In this document: positions 32,767-40,518 of the stretch, one piece after another
Layout: every line of letters begins with the position of its first letter
Numbering within the stretch: the first letter of the stretch is position 1
Assembly (NCBI GenBank): GCA_002424605.1
Contig: DIKQ01000013.1
Coordinates: 124,001 to 188,000 of the forward strand
Direction: 5' to 3'
Source: Cloacimonetes bacterium UBA5614
Lineage (GTDB): Bacteria; Cloacimonadota; Cloacimonadia; Cloacimonadales; Cloacimonadaceae
Length of the DNA: 64,000 nt
The notes under the pieces: model-generated
What the model saw: the letters and a program-made list of their open reading frames with translations, nothing else
Database searches by the model: none
Told to the model about the DNA's origin: nothing
Program-made: the position numbers and the translations under genes

Positions 32767-34113
32767 ATGGGAAGAGCTATATTATTAGTGGTAGTACTTA
32801 TTTCGGCTATATATGCCGGCATCATCATTAATGTCCAGAGAGAAATGTATAAATTGCCGGACGTTATTTTGGACAATTTCCTCAGCAAGGAAGCTGAGAA
32901 TGTAAATGACTATGCTTTGAGGGCAGCAGTTCGCCTCGGAACCGAAAGCTACATTCTTCCAACCGGTATAGATACCATGACTGTACATTTTACAAACTAT
33001 AAACAGGGTAATGTGGAAATCGAGAAGATTTTCTACCGCAGGATGCCTGCCGGTTATTATGAAGCAGTTACCCACATAAAAGGAAGCCTGCAGGGCAGGG
33101 AACTCAACTATACCGGGCAAATAGCATATACTTACACTTACTTCAATTATGACGGTCCCCTGGTGCTTTATAATGAATACAATCAGCAGACTCATTCCCC
33201 GAACGAGCTTCCGGACCAGAGTGAACATCCCAGCGGGATAGCTATGGAAGGATATCTCACAGCCGTAGGCACCAGTTTCAGCAATATCGTTCACTACAGC
33301 CCCCAAGGACTTGATAAGTACTTTACTGGCGGGGGAGGCACACACAAATGCCTGGAATTTGGCGCAGCCCAAACCAACGGGAAAAACCACACCGGAGCCT
33401 GGGTGCAGGTGCCAAATCCTTACAACGCCAACTACGATGTGCTGATAGACCGGATAAACACTCCCGATAAGTTTACAATAGCCATATATGCCAAGCCGGA
33501 GAGAATCAAGAATAATGACAGAAACGTCACCAATCAGGGTGACCCCTATGATATCAATAACAGGGGAAACACGGCAGCGTTGTATTGGGCGGCATCCGAC
33601 CCCTATAATTCCAAATACGGGGAACCGGGTTACACCAGACCCTCAGCCGCTATCTGGTATGATAACTATAACTCGGCAAACAATACAGTCCGAATGCACT
33701 TCGGAGTCACTATAGCTGATTCCACTGCCAATGGAACCTACATGGAAATTACCAGGGACAACTGCCCCATATACAGCAATCTCAACGCTGGCGCGTGGCG
33801 AATGTACACGATGGTTTTCAACAACGGTATTCTTTCCGCCTACTATGACACTCAACTGATTGAAACCAAGACAGCGGTTGGCGGCTTTACAACCGTCAAA
33901 CCGATGGAGTATGGCTTTACATTGGGAATGCGTGACATCAGGGTGGATGGGCTATTGCCTACCCAGGTCAAGCATACAGATACAAACTATATGTTTTACA
34001 ATGGCCTGCTGGACCAGATATCCTTCTGGGACAGACCGCTGACTGCTACCGAAGTGGAAAACTGGTTCAACAATTATGTGGATGAATCAGTAAAGTATTA
34101 CATAAGAGATTAG
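32767..34113 (+). CDS. Pilin-like protein with C-terminal LamG/concanavalin-type lectin domain
   Basis: The 448-residue protein starts MGRAILLVVVLISAIYAGIIIN, a leaderless membrane helix as in its neighbours. A domain of about 140 residues follows, then a large beta-rich region from about residue 170. The end of that region, FYNGLLDQISFWDRPLTATEVENWFNNY, is characteristic of LamG/ConA-like jelly-roll domains. A central FTIAIYAKPERI strand and an AWRMYTMVFNNGILSAYYD strand agree. In the GspK/PilX position it could sit at the filament tip and bind glycans or another surface. That function is inference. Confidence 0.72.
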   Translation: MGRAILLVVVLISAIYAGIIINVQREMYKLPDVILDNFLSKEAENVNDYALRAAVRLGTESYILPTGIDTMTVHFTNYKQGNVEIEKIFYRRMPAGYYEAVTHIKGSLQGRELNYTGQIAYTYTYFNYDGPLVLYNEYNQQTHSPNELPDQSEHPSGIAMEGYLTAVGTSFSNIVHYSPQGLDKYFTGGGGTHKCLEFGAAQTNGKNHTGAWVQVPNPYNANYDVLIDRINTPDKFTIAIYAKPERIKNNDRNVTNQGDPYDINNRGNTAALYWAASDPYNSKYGEPGYTRPSAAIWYDNYNSANNTVRMHFGVTIADSTANGTYMEITRDNCPIYSNLNAGAWRMYTMVFNNGILSAYYDTQLIETKTAVGGFTTVKPMEYGFTLGMRDIRVDGLLPTQVKHTDTNYMFYNGLLDQISFWDRPLTATEVENWFNNYVDESVKYYIRD

Positions 34114-34172
34114 CTGGTTATTACAACCGATAACGACAGAATAGACTATCCGAAAGACTAAGAGGTAATTTG

Positions 34173-35033
34173 ATGACAAAGAGGATCCTGATAGCTGAAA
34201 CAGAGATAAAAGTCCGGACTATGTTCAAAGACTATCTGGTGAAGAATGCTTACCAGGCAGTGTTTGCAAATGACGGGAAAGACGCTCTGGACAGAGTTGA
34301 GATGCAGCTCTTTGACCTATACTTCATCAGCATTGAATTACCGGTTATGGACGGACTGGAATTGATGTCAAAGATAAAGGAGATACAGCCTCTTGCCGTA
34401 ATTGTCCTGATAGCTGACTATGCCAATGTGGACAAGGCAGCCAATGCTTTGTCCAAGGGTGCTTTTCACTATCTTACCAAGCCGATAGAACCGGAAGAGC
34501 TTGCCAATTCAATAGATTCCGGTCTCAGGCAAAGCGGGGAAGTGGATGAAGTAGGAGGCATTTCACCGGCTTCATTGGAATTTTCACGCGAATTAATAGA
34601 CTTGTTGCTTCTCAAAGGGTTTACCGTAGAACAGCAGCACGAATTCCAGCTTTTGGGGACATTGATCACCTATCAGGCAAATGAGAAAATCAACCTGACA
34701 GATAACCCGGGAACCATGATTTGGGTAGAATCCGGCAGACTGGCTGTCTTCAGTAATGGTAACCAGGTGGATACCCTCAGGCCCGGTGACCTCTGGGGTG
34801 AAGAAACCTTCATTGGCACAAATTCCATTTTTACGGACTTGGTAGCCCTGACAGATTCCCAGATCAGGCATTTCAGCCGGAAACGCCTGTTGGAGTATTT
34901 CACTTACAGCGATGAAAGCCTCATTAAGCGTTTTATGATAAATCTAATCCAGTGCCTGTATTTCAAATGGCGTAAAGCTGTTATGAAAATAGGGTCAGCT
35001 GGCTTTAACTCATTTAACATACCAAATAACTGA
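34173..35033 (+). CDS. Degenerate receiver domain fused to a cyclic-nucleotide-binding-like domain
   Basis: The ATG at 34173 follows AGAGG. Residues 1 to about 120 form a CheY-like fold, but the phosphoacceptor site reads LYFISIELPVMDG, placing Ser where Asp is expected. The N-terminal acidic pair reads AETE instead of DDE, and only the Lys of YLTKPI is kept. It is therefore a pseudo-receiver. Residues about 145-260 look like a cNMP-binding beta-barrel (IWVESGRLAVF, VDTLRPGDLWGEETFIGTNS). No DNA-binding helix-turn-helix follows, so it should act by protein contact. It lies between the lectin-pilin gene and pilT and may regulate the motor. Confidence 0.78.
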   Translation: MTKRILIAETEIKVRTMFKDYLVKNAYQAVFANDGKDALDRVEMQLFDLYFISIELPVMDGLELMSKIKEIQPLAVIVLIADYANVDKAANALSKGAFHYLTKPIEPEELANSIDSGLRQSGEVDEVGGISPASLEFSRELIDLLLLKGFTVEQQHEFQLLGTLITYQANEKINLTDNPGTMIWVESGRLAVFSNGNQVDTLRPGDLWGEETFIGTNSIFTDLVALTDSQIRHFSRKRLLEYFTYSDESLIKRFMINLIQCLYFKWRKAVMKIGSAGFNSFNIPNN

Positions 35034-35043
35034 CGAGAGTGAT

Positions 35044-36258
35044 ATGCCGTTAAGTTTTATCAGTGAACTGACCGCCTCCATCCCAAGACACTCTGAAAGT
35101 GGTCTGGAATTATGCGAGCACATAGACCACTGGTTTCAGGAACATCCGCAGCACAGGGAAGAAGCTTATGAGCTTTTGCGCAGCTTTTTACTCAAAATGC
35201 GCACTGAAAATGCCTCTGACCTTGATTTGGGAGCACCGGGTTGTAACGGCTTTGCCTGGATGCGAGTTTACCAGGTAAAGAAACCAATCCCTGAATATGG
35301 CAAGTTTTCCTATGCGGAGACCACAGCCATCATACTGTCCTGGCTGAGCAAATACCAGAAAAAGATTCTTTATGTGAGCAGGAGTGTGGACTTCTCTATC
35401 AACATAGAGGAAGACGGCATGAGGCATCGTTTTCGTACCACAGTCTATTTTGACCAGCTATTCCCTGCCATAAACTTCCGCAGGATAAACGAAACTATCT
35501 TTCCTCTGGAAGCCCTCAGCATTCCCAAACCGATACTGGACAGGATGGATTTGCGCTATGAAAAAGTGGGGCTTGTGCTGGTTACGGGTATCACCGGTTC
35601 CGGAAAAAGCACCACCCTTGATTCCATCATAGATATGAACAACCGCAACAACCAGTCCCATATAGTGATAATTGCCCATCCCATTGAGTATGTGCATGAA
35701 TCCCGGCTTAGCATAGTCAGGCACCGTGAAGTTGGTATTGATGTGAATTCTTTCCAGGAAGGAGCCATTCAGGCATTGCGCCAGGACCCGGATATCATTA
35801 TGGTCGGTGAAATGCGCGACCCCAAAACCATCTCTACCGTTCTGGAAATCACAGATAGCGGACACAAGACTTTTACCACCCTGCACACCAGTTCCGCCAT
35901 TGACAGCATTCACAGGATTGTGGCTGAGTTCCCATCGGAAGAGCAGGACCGTATTCGAAACAGGCTGGCTGATGTGCTCACAGTCATTATGTCCCAAAAA
36001 CTGGTGCCTACAGTTGATAATAAAATCGTACTAGCCAAGGAAATCCTCAGCGTGGACAGTTCAGTCCAGGCTGCCATCAGGAATAAAAACATCGGCGAAA
36101 TCTACCAGATGATGATTGAAGGCAGGAAAATGGGCATGATAACGCTCGAACAAGACCTTCAAAGATTATACAAAAGCGGTATAATAACAAATCGTACCGC
36201 GTTGAACTATGCTAATAATAAAAGCCGCATTATGCAGCTTTTGTCATCACCGGTTTGA
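35044..36258 (+). CDS. pilT: PilT-like pilus retraction ATPase with altered Asp box
   Basis: The 404-residue protein is about 60 longer than typical PilT, the excess being N-terminal. It has Walker A GITGSGKSTT, Walker B PDIIMVGEMRD, His box GHKTFTTLHTSSA, and a C-terminal AIRNKN segment like the PilT 'AIRN' motif. The Asp box, normally EDPIEFVH, reads AHPIEYVH, losing both acidic residues. Retraction may be slow, specialised or partner-dependent. Its presence argues for a dynamic pilus rather than a pure type II secretion system. Confidence 0.9.
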   Translation: MPLSFISELTASIPRHSESGLELCEHIDHWFQEHPQHREEAYELLRSFLLKMRTENASDLDLGAPGCNGFAWMRVYQVKKPIPEYGKFSYAETTAIILSWLSKYQKKILYVSRSVDFSINIEEDGMRHRFRTTVYFDQLFPAINFRRINETIFPLEALSIPKPILDRMDLRYEKVGLVLVTGITGSGKSTTLDSIIDMNNRNNQSHIVIIAHPIEYVHESRLSIVRHREVGIDVNSFQEGAIQALRQDPDIIMVGEMRDPKTISTVLEITDSGHKTFTTLHTSSAIDSIHRIVAEFPSEEQDRIRNRLADVLTVIMSQKLVPTVDNKIVLAKEILSVDSSVQAAIRNKNIGEIYQMMIEGRKMGMITLEQDLQRLYKSGIITNRTALNYANNKSRIMQLLSSPV

Positions 36259-36304
36259 TGGCTTTTTATTATAGCTTTTTACTTAGTAAAATAGTGAGGT
36301 TTTA

Positions 36305-38440
36305 ATGGCCAAACAGAAGAAAACAGCCTTTGGTGTAAGTGAGGATGGGTTAAGCCTAAAATTGGCTTGCCTGATGAGAGACGGGCATATGGTCTCTCTG
36401 CAATCCCTTGAGAAAATTGAGCTTAACCAACCCCTGTATCAGCATCCCGGAGACAACAAAGACTCCACAGAAAGCAGGCTGGACGATTGGATGTCTGATA
36501 ACAACCCCAATAGCGAAATCAGTTTCAATGATTTTACTGCGGACGGTTCGACTTTCAGGACGCAACCCTATGATGCGTTGTTTCAATCATATCCAATGGA
36601 CAACGGCGTTATTGCCCTGAATATCAGTGATGACCAGCTGATTAAGGTGCCGATAGCCGGGAAAAACATCTCCCAAAGCCAGAAACAACGGCTGGTCAGG
36701 GAAAACATCCCCCGCAGCGAATTGAAAGACGGGGTATGGCAGAGTTCGGTCGTTACGATTAATGACCAGTCTGAGCTGTGGATTCACCATGGCTCAAACA
36801 AGCTGTTGGAAATCCTGCAGAATTCTCAGCTAAGCCTCAAAACAAAGTATCTGTTTCAATTGACAGATTCAAATGAAGCTGCCCTTGCCAATTTGTTTAT
36901 CACCAACAAGACCCGTGAACCGAATGAAACAAGCATGGTCCTTTATCTGGGCAACGAATACAGGAGAGCCCTGATTTTTGAAGGCAATAAATGGATATTC
37001 TCTTTGCCTATTAGCAGCAGCCAGACACAACATGATATTGATATCATTTATTCCAAGCTGTCCCTTGCCATGGATGAATCACATATCTCTGACCCGGACA
37101 ACCTGCTGGTCTGCGGCGAGAACTGCTATCTGGAATCTGTCGAGTATCTGCGCCAGAAACTGCCAAATACCAATGTGGAAATCTGGCAGTTGGATAATGT
37201 ATATCTGGACGCGGAAGTATCCCAGGTTTACGATTCCGATATGATAGCCCGTTTTATCCTGCCGATAGCATTGGCATGGAAAGCTCTCACTACAGATAAT
37301 CCTGACTCTCTCAAAACCAATTTCCTGCCGGCAACTGTCATTGAAAGCCAGAAAGTCTTCAAGATTGCCTGGCACGGATACCTGGTTTTTGGCCTGCTCT
37401 TTGCCTCTGCCCTAATATTGACCCTGATGATTAATCAGTATAAGTACAATATCCAGCATGAAGAATCTCAGAACAAACTTCTCACTGCTGAATATACTGA
37501 CAAAAAGCAGCAGGCAGATGAGATGATACAGATGCAAAAAGCCATAGAACAGCAGGCTGCCAATATTGAACTGATCAAATCCCTGCTGGCCGGCAAGAAC
37601 TTTTGGACAGAGATTATAACCAGGCTGAATAACAGCTTCCAGTCCCATCCCACCAGTTGGATCAGAAATCTCACAAAAGACGGGACAGGATTCCGTTTAA
37701 GTGGTGTGACCACATACCGTCCCAATATTGTATATTTCTCCAATCTTTTCCCCAACGGCTCCATAACCAGTGCAAAACACAGGCAAATCCGCTCATTTAC
37801 TGTTTGGGATTTTGATATTAAGTATGATTTCCCGGAAGTAGACTGGTATAAGATGATGGAAGCAGATGCCGAACAGCTCAGGAAATATCAGGAAGAGAAA
37901 AACCGTGCAACCCTGAAAAACCTTGATAGTACTCAGGATGGACAATCCAGACCGACCTTGGCACAAAGAGCTGAGCAGATCAGGCAAACTGCCACAAAAC
38001 TCGACACTAAAGTCATGGTCGCCAATGCCGCGATTCCTATCCCCATTCCTGCTGATAAGCTTACAGCCAACGAAACAGACCCCATCGTAAATGCCTTTTT
38101 CGAGATTGTAACTGCCTTTAATGCAAAGAATGACTGGGTGTTGGTTGATAAGGGTATGGAGTTTGTAAAAAAATATCCCACCAGTCCCCTGAAGCCATAT
38201 GTTCAGTGGTACAACGGTTATCGCGCCTGGGTCAGCAAGCAGTATGATAAAGTAACTCTTTGGAACGACCCGATTTTGAAAAATCAGGATGCAGTTAATC
38301 CTTATGCCCAGTTGCTCAGCGGTCTGACTGCCAGGGACAGGGGTAATAAAAAATACGCTGAAGAAGTTTTGAGAAAGCTGGTTCAGGACTATCCCCAGCA
38401 TGATGTCGGCAAAGCCGCCAAGAAGCTTCTGGAACAATAG
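36305..38440 (+). CDS. PilM-PilN-like fusion with C-terminal TPR-like region (alignment subcomplex)
   Basis: Residues 1 to about 345 resemble the actin-like PilM/GspL cytoplasmic domain (FGVSEDGLSLKLA at the start, LYLGNEYRRALIFEGNKW in the middle). A single membrane span lies near residues 356-378. A coiled coil and PilN-like periplasmic domain follow (FWTEIITRLNNSF ... FRLSGVTTY). The last 110 or so residues form helical repeats ending AEEVLRKLVQDYPQHDVGKAAKKLLEQ, a TPR-like pattern. Standard pili use separate pilM and pilN genes. The next gene supplies the PilO-like partner. The 711-residue length and order agree with a fused alignment complex. Confidence 0.75.
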   Translation: MAKQKKTAFGVSEDGLSLKLACLMRDGHMVSLQSLEKIELNQPLYQHPGDNKDSTESRLDDWMSDNNPNSEISFNDFTADGSTFRTQPYDALFQSYPMDNGVIALNISDDQLIKVPIAGKNISQSQKQRLVRENIPRSELKDGVWQSSVVTINDQSELWIHHGSNKLLEILQNSQLSLKTKYLFQLTDSNEAALANLFITNKTREPNETSMVLYLGNEYRRALIFEGNKWIFSLPISSSQTQHDIDIIYSKLSLAMDESHISDPDNLLVCGENCYLESVEYLRQKLPNTNVEIWQLDNVYLDAEVSQVYDSDMIARFILPIALAWKALTTDNPDSLKTNFLPATVIESQKVFKIAWHGYLVFGLLFASALILTLMINQYKYNIQHEESQNKLLTAEYTDKKQQADEMIQMQKAIEQQAANIELIKSLLAGKNFWTEIITRLNNSFQSHPTSWIRNLTKDGTGFRLSGVTTYRPNIVYFSNLFPNGSITSAKHRQIRSFTVWDFDIKYDFPEVDWYKMMEADAEQLRKYQEEKNRATLKNLDSTQDGQSRPTLAQRAEQIRQTATKLDTKVMVANAAIPIPIPADKLTANETDPIVNAFFEIVTAFNAKNDWVLVDKGMEFVKKYPTSPLKPYVQWYNGYRAWVSKQYDKVTLWNDPILKNQDAVNPYAQLLSGLTARDRGNKKYAEEVLRKLVQDYPQHDVGKAAKKLLEQ

Positions 38441-38493
38441 GTTTAATATATGGATTTATCTATCAACATACGAAATTTTAGGATGAGGTAGAA

Positions 38494-39354
38494 ATGACTA
38501 ACACTCAGAGAAATACTGCAGTTATCAGCGTAATCCTGGCAATACTGGTCGGCTCGGGTTACTACATAACAAACCGTCTCAAAAAACAGCATGACCTGAT
38601 AAAGGGCAAGAACACCGAGCTCAAAGCTGAGATTGTAAAGCTGGATGAAATGCTGTCCAAAAGAGAACAGATTGAAAGAGAATATGAAGAGCTGATGTTT
38701 ATGATTTCCCAGCAGAGCAAACTAATACCCCAGACGGATAATCCTGCCATTACATACAATTATCTGCTGCAACTGCTCCAATGGATGAAGCAAAACATCA
38801 ATTTTGACTTTTCGCTTTCCTCCAAGAAAGGCGGTCAGACCAACTGGAATGAATACATCATCTCAGGAAGAGCCAGATTCCTTGATGCCACAAACCTGAT
38901 TAAAAGCCTTGAGTATCAGCGCCCTGTACTTACCATAGAAGAGGTTTCATTTGCGGAATATACTTCTGCGGTAAGCGACACGGTCGTATTTTCCGTAGTC
39001 TTTAAAACGCACTTCACACCTGACGGTACTCCCATGAGCAATGTGGAACAAAAGGATGTGCCTCTCTACTCTTCAACCTTTGTCTCGTTCAGGCCCAGAA
39101 TATACGATAAACCGCCCGATGATGATATTGACCCTGACCTCATCAGGATAGACAAGGTAATCATATTCGGCATCACGGAATCCAAGGTCTTTCTCAGGGA
39201 TGAACGCGGCATTATCCACATCCTGTCTGTGGGTGACCGGGTAGCATATGGCTATCTCTATTCCATAGATCCTAAGCTGGAAAAAATAGTATTCAGAATA
39301 AATCAGTATGGTTCAACAGAGGATAAAACCCTGTTCATGCAGAAGAAAAATTAA
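38494..39354 (+). CDS. PilO-like protein with PilP/GspC-like C-terminal domain
   Basis: The 286-residue protein has one N-terminal membrane span (residues about 8-26), a coiled coil to about residue 75 (RLKKQHDLIKGKNTELKAEI), then a PilO-like ferredoxin-type domain. The final 70 residues (KVIIFGITESKVFLRDERGII ... VGDRVAYGYLYSID) look like the homology domain of PilP/GspC, which contacts the secretin. This joins the inner-membrane alignment complex to the secretin gene directly downstream. Assignments rest on pattern and order. Confidence 0.7.
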   Translation: MTNTQRNTAVISVILAILVGSGYYITNRLKKQHDLIKGKNTELKAEIVKLDEMLSKREQIEREYEELMFMISQQSKLIPQTDNPAITYNYLLQLLQWMKQNINFDFSLSSKKGGQTNWNEYIISGRARFLDATNLIKSLEYQRPVLTIEEVSFAEYTSAVSDTVVFSVVFKTHFTPDGTPMSNVEQKDVPLYSSTFVSFRPRIYDKPPDDDIDPDLIRIDKVIIFGITESKVFLRDERGIIHILSVGDRVAYGYLYSIDPKLEKIVFRINQYGSTEDKTLFMQKKN

Positions 39355-39386
39355 CCAATTAGGCAATAAATTAACAAGGAGATTTT

Positions 39387-40496
39387 ATGAATAAATATCT
39401 GATTACCCTGCTGATAATCCTGCTCGGAGTCAGCGCACTTCTGGCTGCCCCGGCTAGTACTAAGCTTGAACAGGAAACCGTTACTTTCCTGGAATCCACC
39501 AATTACAATGATGCTCTGCAGATTCTTGAGATATATTCATGGAAGTATGAGCGTAAAAAGATAATCAATCTGAGCTCCGTTAATGACGCCATCGGTGTGC
39601 CGATTCACAATCTTACCTGGCGCAAGGCACTGGAACTCATTGTTCTAAATAAAGGCCTGGTAATAGAAGAAACTGTCGGGGCAATCATCACCAAAGCTTA
39701 TGGCGGCGGCACTTCCGGCGGAGACCAGAAAAAAGCGCTGTATCAGGGCGAAATCAATACCAAGCAGGTGCGGATAAGCTCTGTGGCTTTTATCTGCGAT
39801 AAAGCCTATCTCAGGTCTTTGGGCATTGATTGGTCCACTATCCTGAATGGTTCTGTCCAGGCAGATGTAAATTTCACAACTGCCGGCCTGGTCCCGACCC
39901 CTGTTTTGGGAATCGGAGCCAGCAGGTCCACCACCTGGGGTGACTATACTATTGATGTAAACACACTGCTCAACGTGATTGAGTCCAACCAGTTGGGTAC
40001 AGTCATTGCCAGACCCAGTGTTGTGGTCAGCTCCGGGAAAAAAGGCTTCATCCAGGTGGGACAGGATATCTCTGTTAAAACCGTCGATGATGCTGGAAAC
40101 ACCACTGACCAGTTCTTTGCCACAGGTGTAATTCTGAACGTGGAACCGAATATCCTGGTATCCGTGGACAGCATTGAAGTAGTGAACCTGAAGGTAAGTG
40201 TCGAGCGTAGCGCTGCCACGCCGGGAGCACTCAGCACTGTTATCAACAAAAGCACTTCCACTACAGACATTATCATGTATGACGGTGAGGAAACCGTGAT
40301 TGGCGGTCTTTATGACACTGATGAAATCAAGGTCCGCAGCGGTATCCCCATACTCAGGGACCTGCCCTGGTGGGTTTTCGGCATCAGGTATCTCACCGGA
40401 TACTACAAGATTGATAAAAAAGAACGCGAACTGGTCATAATCATCAAGGCAGAAATCATTGAAGATGCCATCACAAGGATGAAAAACCGCAAATAG
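39387..40496 (+). CDS. Short secretin (PilQ/GspD-like outer-membrane channel)
   Basis: The 369-residue protein has a signal peptide (ending near LLAAP), one N0/STN-like domain (NDAIGVPIHNLTWRKALELIV), and a secretin core. The core has LLNVIESNQLGTVIARPSVVVSSGKKGFIQVG, GVILNVEPNI and the end motif GEETVIGGLYDTDEIKVRSGIPILRDLPWWVFGIRYL. Usual secretins are 550-700 residues with several N domains, so this one has an unusually short periplasmic part. It should form the outer-membrane pore for the filament. Confidence 0.9.
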   Translation: MNKYLITLLIILLGVSALLAAPASTKLEQETVTFLESTNYNDALQILEIYSWKYERKKIINLSSVNDAIGVPIHNLTWRKALELIVLNKGLVIEETVGAIITKAYGGGTSGGDQKKALYQGEINTKQVRISSVAFICDKAYLRSLGIDWSTILNGSVQADVNFTTAGLVPTPVLGIGASRSTTWGDYTIDVNTLLNVIESNQLGTVIARPSVVVSSGKKGFIQVGQDISVKTVDDAGNTTDQFFATGVILNVEPNILVSVDSIEVVNLKVSVERSAATPGALSTVINKSTSTTDIIMYDGEETVIGGLYDTDEIKVRSGIPILRDLPWWVFGIRYLTGYYKIDKKERELVIIIKAEIIEDAITRMKNRK

Positions 40497-40518
40497 AGTA
40501 AAACGATAAAAATACCAA

